A stretch of DNA of 64,000 nucleotides from Paenisporosarcina sp050269735 (GTDB taxonomy: Bacteria > Bacillota > Bacilli > Bacillales_A > Planococcaceae): positions 1-64,000 of the forward strand of contig NZ_JBNNIX010000004.1 of the NCBI RefSeq assembly GCF_050269735.1, given 5' to 3'. The position numbers were made by a program, and so were the translations under genes. Of this stretch, positions 53,676-62,134 are shown in pieces (the first letter of the stretch is position 1; each line of letters opens with the position of its first letter). Under the pieces are notes generated by a model. The model was not told where the DNA came from and made no database searches. It was given only the letters and a program-made list of their open reading frames with translations.

Positions 53676-53783
53676 ATGACGGATTTCATGATTTTTTATG
53701 CACCTTTTATTGTTCTCATCGGTGCCATCATTGCTGCATTTTGGTTCGCTCCTAAAGACGGACCCGTTCGAAAAAATAAATAA
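53676..53783 (+). CDS. cydS: CydS-like small bd oxidase subunit
   Basis: A 35-residue single-helix peptide (MTDFMIFYAPFIVLIGAIIA then AFWFAPKDGPVRKNK) behind AAGGAGG, 14 nt after cbdB. It closely resembles the CydS subunit seen in the Geobacillus bd oxidase structure, which shields the haem site. Too short for routine gene calling. Confidence 0.82.
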   Translation: MTDFMIFYAPFIVLIGAIIAAFWFAPKDGPVRKNK

Positions 53784-53790
53784 TGAAAAT

Positions 53791-53845
53791 GGGGCTGTTC
53801 AAAAGGTCATGAAAAATGACTTTTGAAGACAGCCCCTCTTTTTTT
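53791..53845 (+). terminator. cbd operon terminator
   Basis: GGGGCTGT-CAAAAGTCAT pairs with ATGACTTTTG-ACAGCCCC over about 19 bp with small bulges and is followed by eight or more T. Confidence 0.85.
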
Positions 53846-53849
53846 GCCT

Positions 53850-54073
53850 TGTTATATTACTTCAAAGAACTTATTCTCGGTAACATCTTTTACTTTGATG
53901 AAAAGAAAAAGGAACTGCAAAAGCTGGTCGATACTTTATCATCACCAATCATTCCTGTGTTGGACGGAATCGTTGTTGTTCCGTTAATTGGACAATTTGA
54001 TGAGATGCGACCTGAAAAACTGATTGTAAAAACGTTGAGCAGGATAGAAGAGAAGTTGACAATCTACCTATAA
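53850..54073 (+). pseudogene. Truncated STAS-domain (RsbR-type) remnant
   Basis: The frame ends with LQKLVDTLSSPIIPVLDGIV, VVPLIGQFDEMRPEKLIVKT and then stops after LTIYL. This is the start of an RsbR-like STAS domain, which normally continues for about 80 more residues, so the 3' part is lost. The only ATG of the frame lies in the upstream terminator hairpin, so no proper start remains either. Confidence 0.6.
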
Positions 54074-54111
54074 ATAGAATATATTATTAGTAATTAGTTG
54101 AATCGTAACTC

Positions 54112-54232
54112 CTAAAGGGGAGTAGCTTTTACAGCAAGGTCGTCATTTCGGAGGTTTCAAAATCTCCCGGCTTTGTTGGCAACGACTTCGTTGTTAGCAA
54201 GACCTTTACCAAACTTGGTAAAGGTCTTTTAT
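54112..54232 (+). ncRNA. yybP-ykoY (Mn2+) riboswitch with terminator
   Basis: The signature segments AAAGGGGAGTAGC (from 54114), CCCGGCTTTGTTGGCAACGA and GTTAGCAAGACCTTTACC are all present in order. GACCTTTACC then pairs with GGTAAAGGTC (54201-54226) to make a terminator ending in TTTTATTTTTT, mutually exclusive with closing of P1. TerC genes are classical members of this regulon. Confidence 0.93.
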
Positions 54233-54238
54233 TTTTTC

Positions 54239-54276
54239 AAAAACCTTTGCCGTTTCCGGTAAAGGTTTTTTTATTT
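54239..54276 (+). terminator. Second terminator hairpin behind the riboswitch
   Basis: AAACCTTTGCC / GGTAAAGGTTT (near-perfect) with a seven-T run directly follows the first terminator and resembles it in sequence. Confidence 0.75.
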
Positions 54277-54343
54277 TCTTTTTGGAAACGGACCTATTGA
54301 GATGGAGCCTCTCAACTAACTAAAAAAATACAGGAGGATCTAC

Positions 54344-54745
54344 ATGATACTGAGGAAATACATGGCGCTAATTGGAATAGGTTCGGCAAAGATTGACTTG
54401 ATTTTAGAGAAAGATACCTACTCACCTGGTGAACTGGTAAAAGGATATTTCTTAGTCAAAGGTGGCACAATCGAACAACAACTGAAACGAATCGAGTGTG
54501 ATTTGGTGGTGACCACGGACAATGATGAAGTGAAAGATGAAAAAGTAATTGATTCCATCATCATTTTCACGTCAAAGTTGATTGAATCAAATGCTACTAA
54601 CCAGATCCCTTTCACATTCAGGCTTCCAAAATCCATGCAGCCAGCATTTGGTGCATCTTATCGATTTAAGTCGCGACTCTCGTTCAAACAAGGAGTCGAA
54701 AGCCTGGATCACGATGTCATACAAATACTTGCCGAATCTGTGTAA
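54344..54745 (+). CDS. Spo0M-like arrestin-fold protein, short form
   Basis: A 133-residue protein with the N-terminal arrestin-like domain of sporulation-control protein Spo0M (IGIGSAKIDLILEKDTYSPG, later IPFTFRLPKSMQPAFGASYR). Spo0M proteins are usually about 250 residues, so this is a half-length form, natural or derived. It lies between a Mn2+ riboswitch and terC. AGGAGG ribosome-binding site. Confidence 0.7.
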   Translation: MILRKYMALIGIGSAKIDLILEKDTYSPGELVKGYFLVKGGTIEQQLKRIECDLVVTTDNDEVKDEKVIDSIIIFTSKLIESNATNQIPFTFRLPKSMQPAFGASYRFKSRLSFKQGVESLDHDVIQILAESV

Positions 54746-54804
54746 CTTATTGACTTGAAGAAACTGTACTAGATAAAAACTTTAACTCAAAGGAGGAAAT
54801 CGAA

Positions 54805-55590
54805 ATGGATTTTTCTATCTTGATGGAATATGGATGGGTATTATTACTATTGATTGGACTCGAAGGATTGCTTGCTGCGGATAACGCACTTGTTCTTGCG
54901 ATAATGGTTAAGCATTTACCTGAAGCTGAAAGAAGAAAGGCTTTATTTTACGGACTTGCAGGCGCATTCGTGTTCCGTTTCGCTTCATTATTCATCATTT
55001 CGTTTTTAGTCGATGTGTGGCAAGTACAGGCAATCGGAGCACTTTACCTGTTATTTATCGCTATTAATCATATCGCTCGGAAGCTGTACTTTAGTAAAAA
55101 AGGCGACGATAAAGATAAAAAGGAAAAGAAAAAAGCAGGTTTCTGGGGAACAGTATTCAAAGTGGAATTGGCCGATATTGCATTCGCAGTTGACTCCATT
55201 TTGGCAGCAGTTGCTTTAGCAATGACACTTCCAAACACCAATCTACCAGAGATTGGCGGCATGGACGGCGGTAAGTTCTTGGTCATTTTCGCTGGAGGAC
55301 TCATTGGTTTGATCATCATGCGTTTCGCAGCCAACTTCTTCGTCAAGTTGCTTCAATCAAAACCGGGTCTAGAAATCGCAGCGTTTGCCATTGTTGGCTG
55401 GGTTGGTGTGAAACTTGCGGTCCTGACTTTGGGGCATCCAGACGTAGGCGTCATTTCATATGAGTTTGCCCATTCCACACAATGGAAGTTAATCTTCTAC
55501 TCTGTGTTGATTGGAATTGCAGCGGCAGGCTGGTTCTTGACGAAAGAAAAGAAGGTAGAAGAACCTGAAGAAGAGAATCTTCCTCTATAA
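54805..55590 (+). CDS. TerC family membrane protein (YkoY/YceF-type)
   Basis: A 261-residue integral membrane protein with seven or eight helices. TerC landmarks are EGLLAADNALVLA near residue 20 and KVELADIAFAVDSILAA near residue 120, both with membrane-embedded acidic residues. TerC proteins of this type export Mn2+ or deliver it to exported enzymes, and the riboswitch upstream supports that. Confidence 0.88.
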   Translation: MDFSILMEYGWVLLLLIGLEGLLAADNALVLAIMVKHLPEAERRKALFYGLAGAFVFRFASLFIISFLVDVWQVQAIGALYLLFIAINHIARKLYFSKKGDDKDKKEKKKAGFWGTVFKVELADIAFAVDSILAAVALAMTLPNTNLPEIGGMDGGKFLVIFAGGLIGLIIMRFAANFFVKLLQSKPGLEIAAFAIVGWVGVKLAVLTLGHPDVGVISYEFAHSTQWKLIFYSVLIGIAAAGWFLTKEKKVEEPEEENLPL

Positions 55591-55593
55591 TGT

Positions 55594-55623
55594 AAAAAGC
55601 TGCTCCGAGTGGGGCAACTTTTA
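55594..55623 (+). terminator. terC terminator
   Basis: AAAAGCTGCTCC pairs with GGGGCAACTTTT (two mismatches); short T-run. Confidence 0.6.
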
Positions 55624-55644
55624 GAAATAAGGAGGGTATTGGAT

Positions 55645-55760
55645 AGTTGCAACGAAATCTCGAAAGTTGCAACTAAAACCTTAAAAGTTGCAACCAAATT
55701 AGGAAAGTTGCAACTAAAACTGAAAAAGTTGCAACCAAATCCAGAAAGTTGCAACCAAAT
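55645..55760. repeat. 20-21-bp-period array G (core AGTTGCAAC)
   Basis: AGTTGCAAC followed by (T/C/G)AAA starts at 55645, 55665, 55686, 55706, 55727 and 55747: spacing alternates 20, 21, 20, 21, 20. The core contains the palindrome GTTGCAAC. Spacers differ. It lies between convergent terC and the DinB gene. Confidence 0.93.
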
Positions 55761-55836
55761 ATTGAAAAAACGATGTTTTATATGCAATTATGGTTTCTTC
55801 TCTTACCCCCGATTAACTTTAATACTGTTCACTAAA

Positions 55837-55876
55837 CCCTTGCGAAATGACAGTGTCACTTTCGCAAGGGTATTTT
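55837..55876. terminator. Hairpin between convergent genes
   Basis: CCCTTGCGAAA / TTTCGCAAGGG, perfect 11-bp stem with a further TGACA/TGTCA in the loop, then TATTTT. Confidence 0.75.
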
Positions 55877-55936
55877 GTTCACATCAAAGCTATCCAAAGT
55901 TCCTTTGGGAAGTATTTTCATGCAGCGAAAGATGAG

Positions 55937-56455
55937 TTAATGTGTTAAATATTTTTCTTTCAAAATGTTCACATGATGACGTTCATGACCTGCAATTATA
56001 TAAGCCAGTGCACGGGCGGAGATTTCATTGTTACTTGCGACACCTTTTCTTAGAAATGCGTCTTCATTCAAGCCATTAATTAAATGAATGGTTGCACAGC
56101 GTACAGCTTTCAATTCTTCGAGTAGATTCTGGAGAGAACGGGAATGGAAAGAAGCTTCCCGTACATAGTGTTCGTCATCGTAATTAGCTAATGGCGTTCT
56201 GTCGCCTCTAGCTATTCGCAATAACCGATAACTCATCACTCGTTCCGTGTCGGTGATGTGACCAATGACTTCTTTCAACGTCCATTTGTTTTCAGCATAG
56301 CGAAAATTTGCCTGAGCTTCATTGAGATTTGAAAGTAGTGCAAGTAAGTCCTCAATCTGTGTGTACAGAATATCTGTCTGTAATCCATCAGGCACCAAGC
56401 CGATATAGGTTTCGTAATAAGGGAGATATTCGTCTGGTAGAGGTTTTTTAATCAT
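55937..56455 (-). CDS. DinB-family protein (YfiT-like)
   Basis: A 172-residue four-helix DinB-superfamily protein, a likely metal-dependent thiol transferase or hydrolase. The metal-site histidines are in KEVIGHITDTERVM (near residue 66) and AGHERHHVNIL (near 155-160). Substrate unknown. Confidence 0.82.
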   Translation of the reverse strand: MIKKPLPDEYLPYYETYIGLVPDGLQTDILYTQIEDLLALLSNLNEAQANFRYAENKWTLKEVIGHITDTERVMSYRLLRIARGDRTPLANYDDEHYVREASFHSRSLQNLLEELKAVRCATIHLINGLNEDAFLRKGVASNNEISARALAYIIAGHERHHVNILKEKYLTH

Positions 56456-56663
56456 CGTAAAACTCCTTTATTATACATAGATTTTAGAACGTTTTTTAGG
56501 TGTAAAGACATTTATCATTCCATACAATATAAGTTAATTGATTCATATCCTTTGTACCATATTCACTATTTACAGGGAAAGTGGGGTGCCTTAAAAGAAA
56601 TGAAGTTACATTTTTAGTATGATGGTTGAAAGTAAACTAGTTAAATGAAAAGGTGGATATGTT

Positions 56664-57422
56664 ATGGAAAACAAATATACAGCAACGGTAATGAATGCTA
56701 TTACAAGCTATGTGGAAGATATTAATCATATTAATAAAATGCCAAAAACAGAAGTAATGGACCTTTACATAAAATCATTTGGTGCTGCAGTGAAGGGGAA
56801 AGAAGTGCGTGAAGTAGTACAAGCTGTTTTTGGAATAGATCTGAATTTCATTTCAGAAAAAAACTACGGCAATCACTTGTCGCAGTATCAAACGGCAGTA
56901 ATGGAAAGTCTGCGTCGCTCCTTAAATGTACGTTCAGACTCTAATGAAGTGGATGCTCAAATTATGGCGATGCCAAAAAATGAAGTAATGGATCGGTACA
57001 TTGAAATTCAAGATGGTTCTCTTTCAGGAGCTGAGACGAGAGTATTAATCAACCAGATTTTTGGAGTGAATCTTGATGGGATTTCTGGTTTGGAGCATTC
57101 GGGAATTTCCATTCGTTCGAAAGGACAATGGATTCTACCAGCTGACAAGAAGCTATTCATCGTCTCTTCTAGTCTAGATGATGTAGAGCTATATGTCTCC
57201 CTGACAGAGTATTTCGAAGAAACTACAGGTTCTAATCAACTGCCAGATTCTTTGAAGAAACAATTATCACAGATTGGGTTTACATACGATGTGGAAATGA
57301 ATCATTGCATCTATCGGAATCAGATAAATGAATCTGTACCGGATGCACTTAAAGGCCAAGTAATGGGAATTGTATTAGAAACCATCCAATCCATGAAACA
57401 ACAAGACGATAACAAGAACTGA
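56664..57422 (+). CDS. Hypothetical protein with internal duplication
   Basis: A 252-residue protein. The N-terminal half holds two related units of about 75 residues: MPKTEVMDLYIKSFGAAVKG..VFGIDLNFIS (about 27-63) and MPKNEVMDRYIEIQDGSLSG..IFGVNLDGIS (about 103-138). The C-terminal part is unrelated. I do not recognise the family. It is a lone gene with its own GGTGG ribosome-binding site and a terminator. Confidence 0.7.
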   Translation: MENKYTATVMNAITSYVEDINHINKMPKTEVMDLYIKSFGAAVKGKEVREVVQAVFGIDLNFISEKNYGNHLSQYQTAVMESLRRSLNVRSDSNEVDAQIMAMPKNEVMDRYIEIQDGSLSGAETRVLINQIFGVNLDGISGLEHSGISIRSKGQWILPADKKLFIVSSSLDDVELYVSLTEYFEETTGSNQLPDSLKKQLSQIGFTYDVEMNHCIYRNQINESVPDALKGQVMGIVLETIQSMKQQDDNKN

Positions 57423-57439
57423 TCTATTATTCGAAATGA

Positions 57440-57479
57440 AGAAACCGCTTGGATATGTATAAAATCCAAGCGGTTTTCT
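57440..57479. terminator. Terminator between convergent genes
   Basis: AACCGCTTGGAT / ATCCAAGCGGTT, perfect 12-bp stem; usable on both strands. Confidence 0.8.
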
Positions 57480-57486
57480 AATGGGT

Positions 57487-58302
57487 TTACATTTGCTCTG
57501 ATCTAATAATTTCTACGTTCTTGAGATGACATTCTTTCGTGAAGTTCGACGGGAATGGGATCTCTTTTTCCAATGCCAAAATTGCTTCCGTATCTTCGCT
57601 TTTCACTGCCCCAATCAACCTTTCTAGATAATCTTGAGCCAAATCAATTCTCCGTTTCATCTCGTCTTCTTGACCAGTAGGTTGTCCATGCCCGGGAACC
57701 AGAACGTTAATATTATGCGAGTCCAAAACCAAATGAGCTTTTTGAAGTGTCTCCAAGTATGCTTTAGCACTATCAAATAAATAGGGAAGCTCAAAATCCG
57801 AAAGATAGTCCCCTGTTATCCAAATGCCCAAAGGCTCGATGACCGTAAATAATCCATCATGCGTGTGTCCTGGGGATAAATAAAAGGTCAGGATTGTATT
57901 GCCAAGAATGAGTTGCTGACCATCCTTTTCGATAACCAAATCAAGTGTAGGGAATTCAATTGGGTAAGGTCTTTCAATATAGTATTCATTGTCAAAATGC
58001 TGGATTAAATCGAGCTTATATTGTTTTCTCGGATGTTCCTGCATCCCTTTGCTGCCGATTACCTTGGCATCAAGGAAGGCTTGATAGCCGATAATGTGAT
58101 CAAAATCTCCATGTGTGAAAAGCAAATACAACTCTTTGTCATTGCGTATGCTTGCCACAAATTCCTGAATCTCCAGAATTTCAAGAGGGAGCCAAGTGGG
58201 ATCGACAACCAAAACCAAGTCGTCTGTCTCTACAACAGAGCTCGTCGTCTTCCATAATGCACTTTGAAAAACGGTCAATCCGCCTTTTTGAAAGAGAATC
58301 AT
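57487..58302 (-). CDS. MBL-fold hydrolase with HxDxDH motif
   Basis: A 271-residue metallo-beta-lactamase-fold protein. The usual HxHxDH motif reads THGDFDH (His64, Asp66, Asp68, His69), so an aspartate replaces the second histidine. Later SPGHTHDGL and VPGHGQPTG supply other ligands. Start at 58302 is taken because it overlaps the upstream oxidoreductase gene by ATGA; the longer frame is a shadow of that gene. Confidence 0.8.
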   Translation of the reverse strand: MILFQKGGLTVFQSALWKTTSSVVETDDLVLVVDPTWLPLEILEIQEFVASIRNDKELYLLFTHGDFDHIIGYQAFLDAKVIGSKGMQEHPRKQYKLDLIQHFDNEYYIERPYPIEFPTLDLVIEKDGQQLILGNTILTFYLSPGHTHDGLFTVIEPLGIWITGDYLSDFELPYLFDSAKAYLETLQKAHLVLDSHNINVLVPGHGQPTGQEDEMKRRIDLAQDYLERLIGAVKSEDTEAILALEKEIPFPSNFTKECHLKNVEIIRSEQM

Positions 58303-59282
58303 TCTGCCTCTCCGTTCGCAGGAATCAATAAAATCTTCCCAGTGCTTTGACGGCTTTCCAAGTAGCGATGGGCTTCCTGTCCTTGATGCAAGGCAAAAGT
58401 CGTCGGCTTCGCTACCTTGACTTTGCCTACTTCCATCCAACGGAATAACTCGCTTGAGCGAGCGACACGTTCTTCTCGAGACGTAAGGACATTCCATAAG
58501 TCTCCGCCTGTCAGTGTTTTCGATGTATCCATCAACATGCGTGGGTCTACCGAAACCGGATCCCCACCAGCCATGCCATAGAAGACAACGGTTCCACCGA
58601 TTCGAGTCGATGCAAAACTGTCCATTAACGTAGAACCTACTGATTCATACACAACATCGACACCTTTGCCGTTGGTTTCATTAAGAACTGCAGACTTCCA
58701 GTCATCCTTATAAAGAAAAACAACATCCGCACCAGCTTCTTGAGCTGCCACGGCTTTCTCTTCTGATGATGTCAATCCAATCACTTTTCCACCAAGTAAC
58801 TTGGCAATCTGAATAAGTAACTGTCCGACTCCACCTGCAGCCGCATGCACTAGCACAATATCGTTCTGTTTTACTGCATAACTGTCCTTCGTCAAGTAAT
58901 GGGCGGTTAATCCTTGCAACAATACTGATGAAGCTTCTTCAAATGAAATGGCTTCCGGTAGGGGAATGGCTTTATCGTAAGGAACGGCCACCAGCTCAGC
59001 GTTAGCAAATGGAACATCTGCAAATGCCAGACGGTCGCCAATTTGAATGTCTTGAATATCTGCTCCGACTTGTTCCACAATTCCTGCCCCTTCATAGCCC
59101 AGAATATAAGGCGGTTTTCCCTCTAAATGATAGTTTCCTTTTCTTCTATAAACGTCGGCAAAGTTCAAGCCGATTGCTTTCATGCGGATCAAGACTTCAT
59201 TCGAACCGATTACCGGGTCCGACATGTCACCGTATTCCAATACTTCCGGTCCACCAAATGTGTTATATATAAGTGCTTTCAT
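58299..59282 (-). CDS. MDR-type NADPH:quinone oxidoreductase
   Basis: A 327-residue zinc-independent quinone oxidoreductase. GroES-like N-terminal domain (PPYILGYEGAGIVEQVGADI) and NADPH motif HAAAGGVGQLLIQIAK near residue 150. It forms a two-gene minus-strand operon with the MBL-fold gene. Confidence 0.87.
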   Translation of the reverse strand: MKALIYNTFGGPEVLEYGDMSDPVIGSNEVLIRMKAIGLNFADVYRRKGNYHLEGKPPYILGYEGAGIVEQVGADIQDIQIGDRLAFADVPFANAELVAVPYDKAIPLPEAISFEEASSVLLQGLTAHYLTKDSYAVKQNDIVLVHAAAGGVGQLLIQIAKLLGGKVIGLTSSEEKAVAAQEAGADVVFLYKDDWKSAVLNETNGKGVDVVYESVGSTLMDSFASTRIGGTVVFYGMAGGDPVSVDPRMLMDTSKTLTGGDLWNVLTSREERVARSSELFRWMEVGKVKVAKPTTFALHQGQEAHRYLESRQSTGKILLIPANGEAE

Positions 59283-59424
59283 TGTAAAACCTCCATTATG
59301 TAAGCGAGATGCTTCGCCTTCCTTTCATTCTAACTCCTTTTACTAAAAACCTAAAATAAGAGTTACTGGAACATTTAACCAGGTCAACCGTCTAATTCTG
59401 AAACGAAGTCAGGGGTGTTTCAAT

Positions 59425-59715
59425 TTGAAAAGATTGTTGATTTTGATCGGAATACTATGCGCCATGTTGATGGGGTGCAATGATGAGAAAGGTGAAGGGG
59501 GAGCTCAAATCATCGGAACTGTCACAGATATAAGATCGGGCAGTATTTTAGTGGAAGAGGAAGATTCCGAAGTAGTTTGGGTGAACGTACCGGAAGAGGA
59601 TTCGATAAGTAATTATAAAGTTGGCCAAGAAGTTTTTGTTTGGACAGATGGTTCATTAATGGAATCTGATCCACCTCAAGCGAATGCATTGCATATCGAA
59701 GTGGTGGATGAATAA
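59425..59715 (+). CDS. Small lipoprotein, DUF3221-like
   Basis: A 96-residue lipoprotein: signal MKRLLILIGILCAMLMGC with Cys18 lipidated, then a small beta-barrel-like domain (GTVTDIRSGSILVEEEDSEV, YKVGQEVFVWTDG) as in DUF3221 proteins. TTG start at 59425 behind AGGGGTG. Confidence 0.72.
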   Translation: MKRLLILIGILCAMLMGCNDEKGEGGAQIIGTVTDIRSGSILVEEEDSEVVWVNVPEEDSISNYKVGQEVFVWTDGSLMESDPPQANALHIEVVDE

Positions 59716-59824
59716 TATAAAAGTTTTCGAATTGTAGGAAGAACTTGTTGTTTTTTAAAAGGTGTTGGACAACCGATATTGAATATATAAGAATGACGAA
59801 ATGTTAAAGGGGACACGGAAGTAT

Positions 59825-60265
59825 ATGGCTATTCAAGTACATACGAAATTTAAAATAATGAAACCAGCACATGAAGTGTTTAATGCCTTCATTGAACCAG
59901 AGCTCATGGCTAATTTTTGGTTTTCTTCGGCGTCTGAAAAAATGGAAGAGGGCAAGACCATTACTTGGAGATATGAAGAATACAATGCAGAAGTTGAATT
60001 AACCGTAGTGGAAATTCATGAAGATCAGAAAATCGTCTTTAAGTGGGGGCCGGCAGAGGAAGAACACACGGTGACAATTACGCTGAACGAACTGGATGAA
60101 GCGTCCACAATCATTGAAGTAAACGAAACAGGTTGGAATGAAAATGATCCGGAATTAATAAATAACTTATTAGGGAACAAAGAGGGTTGGGTGTATATGC
60201 TGACCTGCTTAAAAGGATATTTGGAAAATGGCAGCACGAATCTGAGAGCAGCAATCGTGTTCTAA
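59825..60265 (+). CDS. SRPBCC/AHSA1-type protein
   Basis: A 146-residue START/Bet v1-fold protein (KPAHEVFNAFIEPELMANFW at the start, LTCLKGYLENG at the end). Ligand unknown. ATG at 59825 preferred with AAAGGGGAC upstream; an ATG at 59801 lacks a ribosome-binding site. Confidence 0.8.
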   Translation: MAIQVHTKFKIMKPAHEVFNAFIEPELMANFWFSSASEKMEEGKTITWRYEEYNAEVELTVVEIHEDQKIVFKWGPAEEEHTVTITLNELDEASTIIEVNETGWNENDPELINNLLGNKEGWVYMLTCLKGYLENGSTNLRAAIVF

Positions 60266-60295
60266 TTGCGATTCAGCCGTGATGGGGGAATGTAT

Positions 60296-60985
60296 ATGAA
60301 AACGATTGGTCTAATAGGTGGCATGAGCTGGGAATCGACAGCTAAGTATTATCAACTAATCAACCAGGAAGTAAAGAGTCAATTAGGCGGATTACATTCA
60401 GCAAAGTGCATTCTGTATAGCGTAGACTTTGCCGAGACGCAACGTTTTCAAGCAACAGGTGAATGGGAAAAAGCTGGTCGTTTATTAGGTGATGCGGCAC
60501 TGTCTCTGGAAAAAGCGGGAGCAGATTTTATTATCATCTGTACCAATACGATGCACAAAGTCATTACATACATCGAAGAAAAAATCAGCATTCCTGTTTT
60601 ACATATTGCGGACGCCACAGCAAATCAAATTCTAAAGTCTGATGTACGAACCATTGGGTTACTCGGAACCAAATATACGATGGAACAAGACTTTTATAAA
60701 TCGCGTATTGAATCTAATGGAATCAAGGTTTTGGTGCCAACTAGTGAAGATCGAGAAGTAATAAATAGGGTGATTTTTGAAGAGTTGTGCCTCGGGAATA
60801 TTCAGCAATCGTCAAGGAGGTCCTATCAGAATGTGATTCAGAAATTGGTCGATGATGGAGCTGAAGGCATAATCTTGGGGTGTACAGAAATTGGATTGTT
60901 AATAAGACCGGAAGACGCGGAAGTTCCATTGTTTGATACGACGGTGATACATGCTTTGGAAGCCGTTAAGAGAGCCTTAGAATAG
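60296..60985 (+). CDS. Aspartate/glutamate racemase family protein
   Basis: A 229-residue cofactor-independent racemase. Both catalytic cysteines are in place: Cys82 in IICTNTMH and Cys196 in LGCTEIG. MKTIGLIGGMSWESTAKYY is a typical aspartate-racemase start. GGGGGAA ribosome-binding site supports 60296. Confidence 0.88.
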   Translation: MKTIGLIGGMSWESTAKYYQLINQEVKSQLGGLHSAKCILYSVDFAETQRFQATGEWEKAGRLLGDAALSLEKAGADFIIICTNTMHKVITYIEEKISIPVLHIADATANQILKSDVRTIGLLGTKYTMEQDFYKSRIESNGIKVLVPTSEDREVINRVIFEELCLGNIQQSSRRSYQNVIQKLVDDGAEGIILGCTEIGLLIRPEDAEVPLFDTTVIHALEAVKRALE

Positions 60986-61006
60986 AAATTTCTTGGGGGT
61001 TAAAAA

Positions 61007-61141
61007 ATGAATGTCATTTTTACTGTTTTTATCATAGCTTTAAGCATAATTGGAATCATTTCATTCTCAATTTTTATAGTAGGATTATTAAAAAAGATCA
61101 TCTTGCGAAGCAGACTTATTAAAGAGGTAAAGAATAAATAA
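61007..61141 (+). CDS. 44-residue membrane peptide
   Basis: An ATG after TTGGGGGG opens a 44-codon frame: MNVIFTVFIIALSIIGIISF, more hydrophobic residues, and a basic tail LKKIILRSRLIKEVKNK. One membrane helix. It follows the racemase by 21 nt and is likely in its operon. Function unknown. Confidence 0.6.
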   Translation: MNVIFTVFIIALSIIGIISFSIFIVGLLKKIILRSRLIKEVKNK

Positions 61142-61150
61142 GATTAAAGA

Positions 61151-61184
61151 CGAAGGGGACTTCTTATAATGGAAGCCCCCTTGC
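61151..61184. terminator. Terminator between convergent genes
   Basis: AAGGGG-CTTC pairs with GAAG-CCCCTT with one bulge each side. Confidence 0.6.
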
Positions 61185-61185
61185 A

Positions 61186-61599
61186 TTATTCATTAATGGG
61201 AAGACTCAATTGCCACGAAACACCGAACCGGTCGTTAATCCACCCGAATTTTGCGCTGAACGGATAGGCTCCAAGGGGCATTAACACTTTGCCATCCTGT
61301 GATAATTTCTCGAAAGCTTGCTCCACTTCTTCCGCTGTGTCACATGTCACGAACAATGAAATCGAAGGTGTGAATGTAAAAGCATGCTGAACATAACTAT
61401 CAATCGCCATGAACTCTTGCCCTTTAATAGAGAATGTGGCATGCATGACCGAACCTTCTTTGCCACTTTCGTTCGCTCCATAACGAGTGATGTTAATGAT
61501 TTCAGACTCAGAAAATAGTGACGTATACGTATTGATTGCTTCTTCTGCATTCCCCTCAAACATTAAAAATGAATGGATTTTTTGTTTTGCCTGTCCCAT
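61186..61599 (-). CDS. VOC-family protein (PhnB-like)
   Basis: A 137-residue glyoxalase-fold protein: KIHSFLMFEGNAEEAINTYT, a middle GQEFMAIDSYVQHAFTFTPS and FGWINDRFGVSWQL near the end, matching PhnB/YjdN-type VOC proteins. Substrate unknown. Confidence 0.85.
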   Translation of the reverse strand: MGQAKQKIHSFLMFEGNAEEAINTYTSLFSESEIINITRYGANESGKEGSVMHATFSIKGQEFMAIDSYVQHAFTFTPSISLFVTCDTAEEVEQAFEKLSQDGKVLMPLGAYPFSAKFGWINDRFGVSWQLSLPINE

Positions 61600-61631
61600 G
61601 TCAACACTCCTTTTTCGACTCTACTATCAGT

Positions 61632-62108
61632 TTACAATGAAACCAACCGTACCCCAAGTGAATTGGAAATCCCTTTTGCGCCTTCATTCATCACTTGGTT
61701 ATGATTCCATATGAAGGCAGGTCGTAGTAGGGGAGCCAATGTATTCATCCATTTTTTATTGGATTTCACGTTCCATATACATTGCACATGAGTGATGGAA
61801 CCTTTCTGAGACAGCTTCCAAATACCGCTGCCTTCTAACTCACCGTACGCCTTAATTTCAAGGTAAGTAGGGTTGTTAATTTTCACGACTTCGGATTCGA
61901 ACGAAAGTTGATATGGTAACTTGGTCTGGAAAAACAGCTTAAAACGATCCCCAACACCAATCTTAGCCGAACCTTCCTCTATTCTTTTTGAGTCCAACCC
62001 CTTCCACCAGTCCCCATAGTTGAACTCATTGATGAGTCCCCAAATCTGTTCGATGTCTGCTTCAAACTGCCAGTTAGTTTCGAAATGATAGTGTTTTATT
62101 GGCATCAT
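61632..62108 (-). CDS. SRPBCC family protein
   Basis: A 158-residue START-fold protein (MMPIKHYHFETNWQFEADIE, GWWKG-like DWWKGLDSKRIEEGS). Two adjacent ATG codons (62108 and 62105) lie behind GGAGG. The 21-bp-period array H begins only 27 nt upstream, so either the array is transcribed as its leader or the promoter lies inside or beyond the array. Confidence 0.75.
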   Translation of the reverse strand: MMPIKHYHFETNWQFEADIEQIWGLINEFNYGDWWKGLDSKRIEEGSAKIGVGDRFKLFFQTKLPYQLSFESEVVKINNPTYLEIKAYGELEGSGIWKLSQKGSITHVQCIWNVKSNKKWMNTLAPLLRPAFIWNHNQVMNEGAKGISNSLGVRLVSL

Positions 62109-62134
62109 TGATTCCTCCACAATTAAAAATGATA

